64,000 bases of DNA from Lates calcarifer (Eukaryota; Chordata; Actinopteri; Centropomidae): assembly GCF_001640805.2 (NCBI RefSeq), contig NC_066835.1, forward strand, positions 22,302,900 through 22,366,899. The letters are read 5' to 3'. How positions within the stretch are numbered: position 1 is the first letter of the stretch; each line of letters starts with the position of its first letter. A program made the position numbers and the translations under genes. Shown piece after piece: positions 45,877 to 57,930 of the stretch. Below the pieces are notes generated by a model. It saw only the letters and a program-made list of their open reading frames with translations, had not been told where the DNA came from and ran no database searches.

Positions 45877-48800
45877 ACATACAAGTCATTAAAAACCAGC
45901 GTTCGTCTCTGATATTCAGCCAGGAAACTGACGCAAATATGAAGAATTAGAAACAGTTTGGTGTGTTTGCTTGTGTCACATTTTAAAACATTTACAATAA
46001 ATAATATTTACTCAAAGTCCAGTTCCATGTAGTAATTACTGTGAATAACAGGCTCTAAAAAGCCAAGGTAATATCCTGTACGATTCCTGAGAAAAGACAG
46101 GGGTGTTTGCCGCCCACACCATTTGTTTCTTGGTATATTCATTCACTTTCAGTACATTCCAATACTTTGCTAAGTGCTCTGAGTGGATACTGCAATGTTC
46201 CTCTGAGACATTAACAGTCACAATTTGTTCAAGGACAGTTTGACATTGACATTTGTTCAAATCAGCAGCAAACATGAAGCATGAAGAGCTGTGTCCTGTT
46301 TTTGTGTGTGAGCATGTTCAGCATTCACACTGCAGAGATGACCTAAAGCTGTGGATGATAGGTGGTGATATACTGTGAGATGCTGTCCCTGTAATATCTC
46401 TGGGCGTACCTGACATCACATTGTGGGCAATGCTGTAAATCACTGATCAGGCTTGATTTATGGCAGTGTTGGATTTTTGTGGATTTTTCTTTTTTTTTTT
46501 TTCATCGATGTGATGAAGTGTCTCGGGTTGTCAGGTCTCATAACGGAGGATTTACCTTCCATGCTCCATGACATCGAAAATTTCATTAAAATTACAGAAT
46601 GCAGACAAGTTTCTCACTAGAACCAATAAATTATGGATCATGCTTTTATCAACATGAATAGGAAACTTATTTAATCAATACATCTGGAACTTAAAATGTT
46701 GTTATATGTATTTATAAATATATTTCATTTGTTCATGTTTAAACATTTTTTGGTTATGTTTAGGTAGCCACAGCACTCAATTAAGGTTGGAGATAGATGG
46801 TGAGGACGTGTTTACTATGAAGCCTAGACCCAACACAGAACAAGAAACATTGTTAGCACTGTACACAATCCAGGCAGCGATTACAGCTCACATCACAAAG
46901 CAACGGGCAAAAAAATCTGTAGTGTCAGGACATTTCCCCTCAAGGTCGTTTTTAATACTCGGAAACAGTGCTATGTTCAGGGACACAGTCAGCCATGGTG
47001 GTAGCTGTTCTCTCGTCCCATGACATTTCACATGTGGCACAGATAACACATTCATGTTTTATCTCTTTACTCCCAAAGAAGAGCCAAAAATATTCAAATT
47101 TCAACTCCATTTCAGGTCAAAATAATTTCTATTAAACTTTAATGTTAACATGGTTTACAGTTAGTTTACTACAGGATCATATAAACAACCCAATATTAAT
47201 ATCAGGCAGATTTAATGCAGAAGCAGCTACATTTGAATTAACTGTTTCAGTGTATTTTATTTGACCAAGGCATTTTAATTCAGTGCTCTCTTCCTGCTAC
47301 TTGTTAGAGAAACTTGTATCATGAACCCCCACGTGCCTGCAGCCCTGCGCTCCCTGAGCCTGAGTGAAAGCCATGGAAATGACCGGAATGAGCTTTATTC
47401 ACAAGGTTAATCCTCTACATACACAGAGCTGGCTCTCTGTTGTACAGCAGCAGCAGGATTGACAGTGTAAAGACCTGCAATATCACACTAATGATCACGT
47501 GAAATATGGTGCCACCAACAATAGATGACCAGAGCTCGAGAACACTCTGTGACTCCAGTAAAAGGTTCTGCTCTGTGGGTATACCAAAAAGTATAATACA
47601 TTTTAATGTCTTTTATATAACTGGACTCTTGAGTTGCATTCAGGGTCCTGTCCTTGGTAATTTTCTGGGGATTTTGAGGTTTTAGCAGCTTTTAGGTGCA
47701 ATATATGTTCACTCTGTACAAAAGAGTTATTAAGCATAATTGTTCAGTGAGTGTCGGTTTGATGAATGCTGGACAAAAGATGTGTGGATGTTTAAACCTG
47801 GATGGATTTGGTTTTCTGGCCTCACCTGGCTAAGATCTTAGACTTTAATATTTTAACAAACCTGACAGACTCAAAGACCTTTCTAAAATGTTTGTTTAAT
47901 CCTATTATATTTTTTGTCTAACCTCTTTGTATCTTTGTCAAAGCTTGCACAAATGGTAAAAGTACTCGTCACCTTGGTTTTGGTCAAAAAAAAAAAAAAA
48001 AATTAGGACTGTGTGTAAAAACTGAACAGCTCATCACCTCACTGTGATGTTCATGTACATCCAAAGGCTCCACATCATAGTCACAGCTGAAGAACATCCG
48101 CTGTAGTTTTCCCAGTGAAACCAGTTCCTCTCATCGATGTCACTGTTACTGTAGAACGAATTCTGAATTCTGCAGCCTCAGGCTTTTTTTTTTAATAATT
48201 AGAAGTGTACAGTTGTTATTTCTGTGCGTTGGATTGTTAGATAAGCTGGTGTTGAAAAGAGAGTGTGACTTTGATCACTGCTCTGAAAAAAGAAATCCAT
48301 AGTGAAGTGAGCGTGATAACATGCGGCGACGTTTGATGACATGTTTGACACCACAGGAAGCAGCTGCAGCATCAGATCCAGCTGTTCTCATTAGACCTCT
48401 GACATAAATAAAATGGAACGGAACGATAGCCAATCAGGAAGCAGCTGACGACAGCTGACAAACAAGAGATGCCCTGGTCCACCATGTTTGTTTCCTCTAA
48501 AGTCAGTTTGTGAGATTTGGAGCTGTGAGAGTCCAGACTCGGTGGTGAATCAGAGTTTCTGAACATCTTCAGCCTGTTTTCAGTGATCTAAAATGCACCT
48601 TACATGTGAAAACACCGATATTTAAAAAACCACCTGCGTATGTGTGGACAAGGCCTCCGAGCCGTCCCTGCGGGGTTTTGGTATAAGCCTGTTTGATGTG
48701 GGGCAGTGTGTTGTCATGGTGACCGTCTTGTTTGTTGTCAAGTTTGTTGTGAACACACTAAAGCAAAAACACCTGAAAACAAAGCTAATCCTCCGACCAC

Positions 48801-48929
48801 AGGGAACCCTTTGGTGTCTACATTTGCATATTAATGAAAAATTATTGTGCACACTTGTAACCACTACAACCCTTCAGCGCCTTAAGAAACAGAGCTCGTA
48901 TGAAAACATGCGAGGAAAAAAAAAAGCAG
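45877..48929. other. AT-rich non-coding stretch
   Basis: Holds T-run 46490-46501, A17 at 47986-48002, a possible CNE-like patch at 47260-47420, and an RFX-like site annotated at 48710. No gene is visible. Confidence 0.35.
48710..48723. promoter_or_regulatory. RFX X-box-like site
   Basis: GTTGTCATGGTGAC resembles the X-box. It sits in otherwise unremarkable DNA. Confidence 0.3.
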
Positions 48930-49110
48930 GCTGACATTAAAATATTTGCTCTTCATCACATTGATTACCTTAATTAATGAACCTTTTCTTTGTCCCCGAG
49001 GCTCGTTTTGTGTTTTACTGGCTGCTATTAAACCAATTTAAATGTGATTTCACATCCACCCGCATGAACCGATTCAGCTGCTTCACCTTAAAGTAGCTTT
49101 CAAATGAATT
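48930..49110. other. CNE-like block
   Basis: CATTGATTACCTTAATTAATG, AACCTTTTCTTTGTCCCCGA and TATTAAACCAATTTAAATG in repeat-free sequence. AATTAAT and CTTTGTC are homeodomain and TCF/SOX-like. Confidence 0.35.
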
Positions 49111-49920
49111 ATTCAGGTTTAAAAAAAAAGGGCTGTCAATATCTCCTCCTCCAGCAGCAAAGCTGAATGCACTTCTTCCACCGAGTTTGTGTCCATTAGC
49201 TTCACCTGTGGATGTTTATTTTAGTTTGTCGGTGCTGCTCAGTGGCCTTTTTCTTCATCTCCTGTGCATTTACCTGGTTGCTAGGTTGCCGGTCGGAGAC
49301 TTTTCGATCTGTTGCTTCTTTGGTTTTGGTGAGGTGAGTGACAGAGAGGAGGAAAAGAAAGAGGAGAGGAAGAGTGGAGGAGGAAATGAAGCAAGGGAAT
49401 AATGGAATAACGACAGAAAAAAGGATGGATAAACGGATGGAGGCTATAGAGGAGAAAACTGAATGAATATCAGGTGTTAGAGGACAAGGACGCAAGAGAG
49501 CAAGATAGAGAGCAAGAGGAGAGAGAGGGAGAAAGTGAGCGATAACGAGGAGGCCTATTTAAATGTCAGGTTCCCTCAGGTAACTAACACTGTGAAATGA
49601 CCTCAGTTTCCACACAATAAAATCCAGCAGAGCGATACAGGATTATAAATACACTCTGAAGCAGCTCGCTGCTTCAAATGCCACACACAGTGTTTGTGTT
49701 TTTTATCCAAAGGCTTGTCTTTGGTGACCCACATACTTCAAATATTCTGTTTCTTCTTTTCTTTTTTGTTGGTATTTCAGCTTGTTTAGTGGAGTGGTCA
49801 CAGAGAGCAGGTGGAGATTTTTTTCATTCACAGCTGCAGGACACTTTTAATCCTTTGCTGTATGAGTATTTACCTTCACAGTAAAAAAAACATACCACTT
49901 GTGTTACATGGGTTTGGCCT
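49111..49920. other. Non-coding, purine-rich part
   Basis: GA-rich DNA at 49336-49560. A splice-bounded open segment at 49225-49333 was considered and rejected. Confidence 0.4.
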
Positions 49921-50127
49921 TTAAATCAACATTATGTAATCTCAGCTTCAGAATCATTCTGATGGTTCATGGACGTGTAACAGGGAGAATGAACACTGTT
50001 GTGTCTCTGTGTAACTGTGGTTCTTCAGGTTGGATCTCCCTCTGACTGAGTGAGAGTCAGCAGCTTAAACTGTTGGAATCAGACCAGAGAGTTCAGACTG
50101 ATGCTGAACTGTACATCAGATAAAAAT
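49921..50127 (+). mobile_element. Interspersed repeat, copy 2 of 2
   Basis: Same blocks as 45649-45876 in the same order and orientation, with a short deletion after the left end and insertion of GGACGTGTAACAGGGAGAATG-like sequence. Divergence between the two indicates separate insertions rather than a recent tandem duplication. Confidence 0.8.
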
Positions 50128-51356
50128 GGGGGTGTGAAGATGAGATTTTAAGAGAATGACAAATATGTGACTGGGAAAAAAGTATTTTATTTGACTGAAA
50201 GTCACAAAATGCAAAACAGTGCAGGAGTATTTTGAAATGTCTGTGTATTTCTACCTGAACTCTTTTCCACAAATTATCATAAGAAATAAAAACAGTAAAT
50301 AACATTGCTACATTTCTTATTTTTTAAGTGCAAACAATAATCAAATTACGACTCAATACAAACACAGACCAGAGCTGGTTACAGCTACGCAGCCCAGACT
50401 AAGATATGGTGTGTTAGCTCGTGTGTGTTAGCTCGTGTTAGCCGCAGTGTACATCACTGTTTTCTTACAGTGTCTACATATTGTTCTTATCTTGTTAGAG
50501 ACTCTGTCGCTGTTTATTTTTTCTACCTTGGATCCAAAATGTTGCCACACAACTGATCTAAAAGTGGTGGGAGAATCCTCAATGCTAATGCTCTCATCAG
50601 TCATGCTAGTTGCAGCTTTTCTCACTGCTGTGTGTTTTTTACAATGGAGTATTTTGAGCTTTGGCTGTCATGACAAATCACAAAATAGAGTCTGAGTACC
50701 TCCAGTGATCACTGATCATTTTCTAAATCATCATGATATTCAATCCAGACACTGGATTTCACCTTCTACTTCTTTTAGATTTCTGTTTTATTTATGTCAG
50801 AGTTTCAAGCAGCACCTTTTCCTTAACTCCCTTCGGTGGTGCTTTCAAGGTCACATTAACATTTGTGTGCTGATTTTCAGCTGCCGTCGAGCAGAGCTAA
50901 AACAACATCCAGAAACAAACAGAAAGTGAAACACTGACATTGTGAAAAGGGAACAAAGTGAAGGTTGCTGTTTGGCAGCTGACTTTTATGCCCCAGTTGT
51001 TTGGACTGTCCTTGAAAGCAGCACAGAAACACTGATAGTTAGCATCTTTGTGAGGTGTTTTTGTTTATTAAATTGCTCTGAGCCGGCAGCCGACCAGGAT
51101 TGGACCGAGAGGTTTCCTAGCAACAGCACAAGTGTTCTGATGAGGCTGGACATCGGAGCCGATGGACGCTGCACTCTTTTGATTTCCACCGCTGGAGTGT
51201 GACGTACGGCGAGGATGATGGAAGACAAGTGTTACTCTGAATCAAAATAAAAAGAGGGAGCAGAGATAAAATGATCACAGAGACAAAGAACAGAAGAGAG
51301 AAGAGGGTTTTTGTGTTTGGCAGCATTTGACCGCTGACTGGCTTTTCCCACTGTGA
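50128..51356. other. Non-coding stretch
   Basis: GTGTTAGCTCGTGTGTGTTA at 50411-50430 is a small TTAGC-type direct repeat. Nothing else is supported. Confidence 0.4.
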
Positions 51357-51590
51357 CACACACACACACAGACCGACATTGATTGACAGGCTGGTTGATT
51401 ACAGGAAGTCTCTCTTTTGTCTTCATCGTATTGTGTGTGTCTGTGTTTGTGATTAAGTATGTATACCATCATTAAAATGCATGTACAGCTCAAGAGAGTG
51501 AGTGTGTACATCTGCAATGTATGCACATAAGTTTTGGATCATGCTATACCCTTTAATTGCCCCTGTGTGTGTGTGTGTGTGTGTGTGTGT
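51357..51590. repeat. Inverted (AC)n / (GT)n microsatellite pair
   Basis: Short AC run at 51357-51370 and (GT)13 at 51565-51590. Confidence 0.9.
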
Positions 51591-52999
51591 TTTATCTGGC
51601 AGCTCTCTGACAGTGAGCCCTGGCATTGATGTAGCTGCCTTAGGAGCTGCTATTGTCAGACCGCAAAGCATAAAATCTGCCTGCTTAATTACCAGTGGAG
51701 AGAGAACAAGAAACAGGGAGAAGGAACTGGAAGCAGAGCAGGAGACACACATACAGAGCAAGAAGAAGAAAAGTCTAAACGGAGCGAGAGGCCTGGAAAA
51801 ATCAGTGAAAATCACTAAATCCTGGAGGTGTGTAGAGGAAAGACTGAAATGAAGTTTCTCTGTAAATCAGTGCTTCCAGAAATTTGGGAATCTTGTGATT
51901 TCTAGGTCTGCTTACTTGGTTTTTCTAGAGATTTCAGTTGCATCTGAAGGTCTTCATCAGCAAATGGAATTAGTAAGAGAGTAAAATAATATTTTATTTC
52001 AGTAATTACTTCACTAGATTTGGGAACAAACTAGTCCACAAAACATGTTCAAGTCAGACAGGTTGTAAACCAGCCAACAGTTGATCCAGATGATCAAACC
52101 TGAAATATATGAGTCAAAGCTGAAGCAGGAAGTGGGTTTGTAAACTGTGATGGATGTTTCTAACAGACTGTCTGTCCTGAGCTGTTTGACTTGTTTTATG
52201 TGATGTTACCACAGTTTGAACTTGTGATGAATGATAATAGTGCTGATGACTCAGAGAAATACTCTGAGTCCATCTGACTTCTGACTTTGGGTGAAAATGA
52301 AGAATGGGGAGAGTCACGAATGATTGAATAAAGATTTTAAAAAGAGACCCCAGAACTAAAGTCAGGTATTATGAGATTACCTCATTTTATCACAGTCAGA
52401 TATTCTGGGAAAAGTGCTGTAAAGCTTCTTGGACTGATCTGAATTTCGTGGCAGAGACGACAAGGATGGAGAGACAGAGGGGAAGATGGAGCCAAAAGGA
52501 AAAGAGTGAAGTGAATTCTCGGTCTGTCTTTCTCTCTGTCTCTTTCCTGACAAATCTAAATGTTATCAGTTCCCTGGCAGTGCGTCCCCTCAGAGCTGTT
52601 AAAGTCCGCTCCGTCCCCAGAAGCTCTGCAGCCAAACAGGCTGTCGCCCAGCCGAAAGGTCATGAGGTCAGACTGTGCAGCAAGCTGCAGCGTCGATCCA
52701 GTCAAACACTCTGTTCTCTCGTCTAATGTCACTGTAGAAACATCTAAAGGTTCTTATCTGGCACACCGAGGTCCCAAACCTGTTCGGGGATAACGTGCCA
52801 GAATCAGACCGAGAATGCTGGTCTGAATCTGGATGAAGACACTGATGCAGAGCTTGACCAATACTGCAGACTGCAACTGATTCTGAGCCACCCCTAAAGC
52901 TGAGTCAGTCCTACGTCCATACAGGGACCAGAGCTGTCCCAGTGTGGGCAGAAACACGTCGGTGTGGTTTTTAGGATAGTAATGTCAGACGGTTGGTTG
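51591..52999. other. Non-coding stretch, no feature seen
   Basis: Purine-rich patches at 51700-51840 and 52455-52520. No gene is visible. Confidence 0.4.
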
Positions 53000-53145
53000 G
53001 TCCACCACCTAAGTATCTCAATAAATATTGGATGATCTATATGAAAGTTGATACAGATGTTCATGGTCCCCAGATGATGAATCCTGCTCCTAGCAGTCTG
53101 CAATACCATCAATATCCTCAGTGTTTAGTGTTTGGTACTTAAACT
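53000..53145 (+). repeat. Teleost ATATCTCAAC-family repeat copy
   Basis: TCCACCACCTAAGTATCTCA, ATAAATATTGGATGATC and TTCATGGTCCCCAGATGATG follow the family order. A detached CCAGAGGATGAACCC word recurs at 53497. Confidence 0.7.
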
Positions 53146-53309
53146 GAGAACGTACAACATTAATCCATGTTCTCAACGTCACATCCATGAAATATGAAAT
53201 AGTCCTCCATCCTCCGAGCCTGACATCACATCAACAGGAGCTTTTACCTCTGACTGGTTCAGAGCAGCCATTTTAACTAAACTCAGAGTGGGTCCTCCAC
53301 CTCTCAGAG

Positions 53310-53340
53310 GGTCGGTTCGATCCCCGGCTCCATGCCATAT
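53310..53340 (+). other. tRNA T-arm-like word, remnant of a repeat
   Basis: GGTCGGTTCGATCCCCGGCTC resembles a T-arm, but no acceptor stem, D-arm or anticodon arm can be folded around it. Such words are common inside fish SINE-like and DNA repeats. Confidence 0.4.
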
Positions 53341-53395
53341 TTGTTTGTTAGTAATGATGTTTCTCTGACTTTTTTCTGCTGCATTCTTTGAAGGC

Positions 53396-53432
53396 TAAAT
53401 ATTTATAAATATATATTTATATAAATATATAT
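53396..53432. repeat. AT-rich (TATA)n-like tract
   Basis: TATTTATAAATATATATTTA-type alternation, self-complementary. Confidence 0.9.
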
Positions 53433-53859
53433 ATCTACAACTACCAGCCTGATTGCTGTGAAGTTTTCCTCTAATTACCCAGAAAAACACACCTGACCAG
53501 AGGATGAACCCTTTTTTTGATTTAGTCCGACACCTTGAAAACTCTTCATTCATCTCAATTTGAATCCTCTGTGTATGTTATATAAATTTCTCTAATGATC
53601 TGTGTTGTACCGGCATTCTGAATATATCTGAATCATTGAAGCGTTTACTGTAAAGTTAATGCTTCGATGATTCAGTACTAAAGAGGAAACAACACCCTCA
53701 GGCATCAAAGTAATATTAACAAAATGCACCTTTGTCTAGTAAAACAAAAGACATAAAAGTCAACTTGTGTGATTACTTACACGACCAGAAGGTAGAGCAA
53801 CTGGGGAGCAATTGTGTGGATTTGACAGTTAAATGGATTCTACAATTAGTTAATGACAT
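53433..53859. other. Non-coding stretch, no feature seen
   Basis: AT-rich with a decayed repeat word at 53497. Nothing else is supported. Confidence 0.4.
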
Positions 53860-54180
53860 AATAACCCTGGGGGATTTTTATTTTAGCTGGCAGGTTCATT
53901 CTTTGGGGGCACCTGCCGTGTAGCTGCGAGCTCTGAGACCACCAGAGGAGGATGTAACATGAACAATTATGATGATATTCAATTGAAGGGAGATCAAAGG
54001 TACAAGAATACACATTAAAAGCTAATCTCTGCAGACATCGCTTACATTAAAGCTTTAAAAGGTGAGTGTTCAGGCGCCAAATTGAATATTTAATTGGAAG
54101 CACATTAGTAGCTTTGACACATCAGATCATCACAGAGAAGACTTTTTACAGGTGTTTTACTTTGTGTCTATCAAGATTTT
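53860..54180. other. CNE-like block
   Basis: Repeat-free, with GATGATATTCAATTGAAGGG, AGATCAAAGGTACAAG (TCF/LEF-type ATCAAAG), CATTAAAAGCTAATCTCTG and CGCCAAATTGAATATTTAAT. One of the denser blocks. Confidence 0.4.
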
Positions 54181-54629
54181 GCCATTAGATTTGGTTTGAA
54201 ATCTTTAAACGTAGTTAGACAGCGTTTCTCCTGGCAGGAAATACTCAACCTGATACCTGCCTGGCACCCTACACAGTGATGCTTTGATTAGCAGCGTCCC
54301 TGTTTGTTTAAGTCACACGGTCTTACTATGAGAACCAATATGTGACACACACATTCCTGCCGACGGTTTCACCTGTTCCACAGAGACGTAGCAGTGCATC
54401 AGCAAAAGGCAGGGAAGAGGAAAAAGACCTCTAGCTGTAAAAAAAAAAAAAAGAACTGGCTTTGCAGATATTTTCGTTGTGTGTAGAGATCAAACATGGA
54501 GGGCAGGTGAGCAATGACGTCAACTTTGCAGCAGGGAGTAAAAAGATTCAGGTGACTGTGGCGTGGTGTCTCATTTTTGATTTTAGAATACTTTCATTGT
54601 GATAGTATTTGGGGGCTTGTGGGCTCTGA
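54181..54629. other. Non-coding stretch
   Basis: A15 run near 54439. No other feature. Confidence 0.4.
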
Positions 54630-54840
54630 CAGGCTCAGACACATCCCTGTGGTTAATTAAAGTTGTAAAAAGAAGCACTCAGGGCTAAAAGATTATTACA
54701 AGACTGCCTCCTTTTATCACTAAGATGATAAGGGCAGTAATATTTATCATGCTAGTAAATCTGCCATGAGACTGGAACTGTGTTCCAGTTCTATTCTTGT
54801 AGGACTCATTATTTACTACATGCTAATTGTCATTGTAGAG
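54630..54840. other. CNE-like block with hormone-response-like palindrome
   Basis: GTGGTTAATTAAAGTTG, CTAAAAGATTATTACAAG, CTTTTATCACTAAGATGATAAG (GATA-type words facing each other) and GCTAATTGTCATTG (SOX ATTGT/homeodomain) in repeat-free DNA. The palindrome is given separately. Confidence 0.4.
54771..54789. promoter_or_regulatory. Perfect IR3 palindrome (steroid-receptor-element-like)
   Basis: ACTGGAAC-TGT-GTTCCAGT has perfect 8-base inverted arms with a 3-base spacer, the layout used by glucocorticoid and androgen receptors (AGAACAnnnTGTTCT). The half site GGAAC differs from the ideal AGAAC at its first base. Binding is inference. Confidence 0.4.
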
Positions 54841-56828
54841 TGTTAGTGTAGTGAGTACACAAAGAATGAATGTGTTTTGTGTGTCCTGCCAGCAGGAAGT
54901 GATACACAAATAGTGACCTTGTGAAGCTGCAACCAATGACACCAAATTCCTTTCCTAAAGATTTATATTTCAGTACGAGCTCTTCTTCCTGCAACTGTTT
55001 GATGTAATTATTCCACCTGTGAGGAGCCGCTCCATTCACTCTGTGGGGCCTCGATGTCGGCCTGTGCTGACTGACAAACAACTTTTACCAGTTGAAGGCA
55101 AAAGAACGGTCCTGCTGATTTGAAGGCGAACTGCATTAATAGACTGTATGAAAATCAGTGGAGACACATGAACTCTGTGTTTTTTCTCCTGACTTCAGCT
55201 TCATTTTGTGCACTGAGAGTCAACATTTTGAAAATGCAGAAATTCTAAAGCTGCCAGCTCTTTGGTTCAATATCCATGTTTGGTGTTGTTTCCATTCATG
55301 TACTTTTATATACATGTATACATGTCTCTGTGACAGAATGACATCTGAGGACCCCCACTGCCTGTTCTTATTGGGTATGTAGTATGGATTTGGACACAGC
55401 TTTGGTTTTAATTAGAGGAACAATCTGACATAAGCAGCTAGAGGGGCTTTTGGTTCTTGCTTTGTATGTGAAGATGGATGAGTGTCATTCCTGGAGAAAT
55501 GAGGGGGATTTGAGAAAGATGCCTCTGCATTTGTTGTGTGACACTGAGCACTGGTGTACAGGCATGATGTGGTGACAGGAGAGAGATTTGCCAAGGATTA
55601 ACGTAAAGCACTTTCTAAAAAGACTCCGGAACAACAGTGTTGTTCCCTTTTTGAGGAACTTCCCCCGTCTCGGCAGGCTGGCTTAAGAGAGAGCAGTGAA
55701 CACAGAGAGATATGGCATGGCTGCAATGAGCAAGATGGTGAAACATTTGGGAGGGAGGGATGCAGAGGGAAACCTTGGCACCCCGAGAGCATTATTACGT
55801 ATGTCTACAAATCTAAGCCAAGCTTTCATCTGATGAAAGGCATGAATACACACAGAATACACACCCTGTATCGAGCTGTGTAAGCTTGTCGTTTTTTTTC
55901 TCCCTGACATTTCCTTCAGCAGCTGAAAGGCTTTTTTGATGTTCAGTTTTCTACCCTAAGAATTTTCTTTGACAGGCGTACGTATAAGCTTGATAAATAT
56001 TTGATTTGGGTGCCCTTGTGTTTTAAAGCACAGAAGCGCAAACAATTCAAAGAGCACCTTGTTTGGCCCTGAAACATATAAAGTCGCATTTAAAAAGCCA
56101 AAACAAAAAGCATTCTGCAGTACAGACGCAAATGTCTGTACAGATAGATTTCCTACCATCGTGTCTGTTAACTTTTCTTATTACAATATGAGCAATGTTA
56201 CAAATGAAAGCATCTGTCAAGGTTGAGTGTGGTGAGACAACTTCCAGCAGCCACAGAACCCAAACAATGACCTAAAGAGGCTGCACTGACCTGCAGAGTG
56301 CTAACTTACTTCAGCATGGACTTAGAACTGGGAAAACAGATATTCATTTTTCGGTGTCTCTTGAAAGTAGGTTAATTGTAATGCCATAAAAATCCAACTA
56401 CGATTGTATATTCAGTCCTGACTTGGGTATAACAGACATTAAACCTAGTCACAGTTTATTGTGTTCATTATATCAGCAGTTCTTTTTGCAGAGGAAACAG
56501 AGTCCAGACCAAAACAGACTCTGGAAAACCAGCCAGTCTAGACAGCTGAGTTAATACAAGACAGAAAACTGAAAAACATGGCGCAGTCCAAATAAAACTG
56601 GGCACAAAATTGCTCTTTAAGTTTTGAAGCTCATCTGGGAAACATGTAAAATTTGATTTTGGCAGTGAAGTATGAGGAAAACAGAGGGGTGGATGTTTAT
56701 GAAAGGGTTAATTTAGATAACTCAAACTACTTGGTTAAAGTTTAATGAGAGTCATGGTGCAGTCATCAGAATATTAACACTGTGAGCCTGAATGATAAAC
56801 ACAGCCATCCACCTTCTCAACCTCAACT
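54841..56828. other. Non-coding stretch, weak CNE-like patches
   Basis: Patches around 55420-55800 and 55940-56160 (AAGCTTGATAAATATTTG, CTGTACAGATAGATTTCC, with AATGTCTGTACAG) are repeat-free and moderately CNE-like. No gene is recognised. Confidence 0.3.
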
Positions 56829-57000
56829 GTAAATGGACAGCATGTATATAGCACTTCTCCAGTTTTAACAACTAGTCAAAGAGCTTAACATTAAGAGTCA
56901 TTCACCCACTCGTTCATACGGTGCTTCTCAGGTATGAATGTGTGCAATAGAGAAGTACTTCGACTGTGGCCAGGGATCGAACCACCGCCCTTCTTAGCGA
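56829..57000 (+). repeat. Decayed teleost TATATAGCRCTT repeat
   Basis: TGTATATAGCACTTCTCCAG at 56843-56862, CTAGTCAAAGAGCTTAACA, ATTCACCCACTCGTTCATAC and finally GGGATCGAACCACCG at 56973-56987 follow the order of a very common fish interspersed repeat, shortened in the middle. The GATCGAACC word is T-arm-like but belongs to the repeat. Confidence 0.75.
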
Positions 57001-57639
57001 ACTGTACTGCACTATATAAACCATTAAGAATCAATAGTAATACTGAGAGTGTTTATCTTTATGGAGGACAGTGCAGTAATGCCGACAGAGAAGTCAGCAC
57101 AAAGTTAACAAACCACTCTGCTTTGTGCCGAGTGGAGAACAACATAAACTCATGAATTTATCAGCATTCAGTCATGTTGGGAAAAGATGAAACTGCAGAG
57201 ACTGAGAGAGAGACAGGAGAGGAGAGGGGAGGGCAATAAAGCAGAGGAACAAATCAAAGACAGGATCAATGAGAGAGATGGAGTCCCTCCCTCCAAATGT
57301 TCTCGTCCGTTGGGGTTTGGCAGAATCTCCAGCTGCTGCTTTATGAGATGAACAACAGCAACAACACAGATGTACTGTAAGTGTGGCTGCTGGGTATCAA
57401 ACCTCTGTGTTGTTTAACTGCTGATTGAACTCTTATCTGTAGCAAAGAGAGCTGGAAACTCTGAAACACTGAAAGGTGAAATTAAAGTGTGAGTTTCAGT
57501 TTCAGTTTCCAGGTTTAGCTTTGACAAGCAGACCTGTCCCCAAGCAGATCTGAGTGAGAGATGTATTTTGGCTCTTAATATAGATGGTAAAATTTAAGTG
57601 AGTCCGTGACCACACAATCTGTGGTCTTTAAGATGTGCA
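57001..57639. other. Non-coding stretch, no feature seen
   Basis: Purine-rich GAGAGAGACAGGAGAGG near 57204. Nothing else. Confidence 0.4.
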
Positions 57640-57850
57640 CTTGAAGCTGAGCAACGTTTTTTTGGGTGCAATGTTTTTAGTTTTGTATTAACATCCAATC
57701 TCTTATTGGTCAGTCCAGTCAATCATTTGCTGATACTGTTGTGTAAACTGGTGTGTCGTCTGCATATTTGTTTTTTTTTTGTGAGTACTAGAACTTTGAA
57801 CAGGTGATGCCAGAGAATCAAGCCTTGGGGAACTCAACATTTAATTTTTT
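57640..57850 (-). mobile_element. LINE reverse-transcriptase fragment with YADD box, decayed
   Basis: On the minus strand VPQGLILW (57833-57811) is followed, after a frameshift at the A10 run (57771-57780), by KYADDTPVYTTVSAND. The catalytic YADD codons lie at 57766-57755. Both boxes, in the right order but too close together, are hallmarks of non-LTR reverse transcriptase. An internal deletion and frameshift make it inactive. Confidence 0.8.
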
Positions 57851-57930
57851 ATGCTTGGGTAATCAGCCCCTGTGTTAAGATGCATAAAAGCCCTCCCACT
57901 GTCCTTCTGTAGATACAAGACACTCACGCT

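Noticed and set aside
49225..49333. Possible 109-bp exon between TTTTAG and GAG|GTGAGT with a hydrophobic frame
   Set aside because: The acceptor is weak, and hydrophobic content is expected from T-rich sequence. No family resemblance or neighbouring exons.
53310..53340. tRNA gene
   Set aside because: Only a T-arm-like word is present; no cloverleaf or A box at the right distance.
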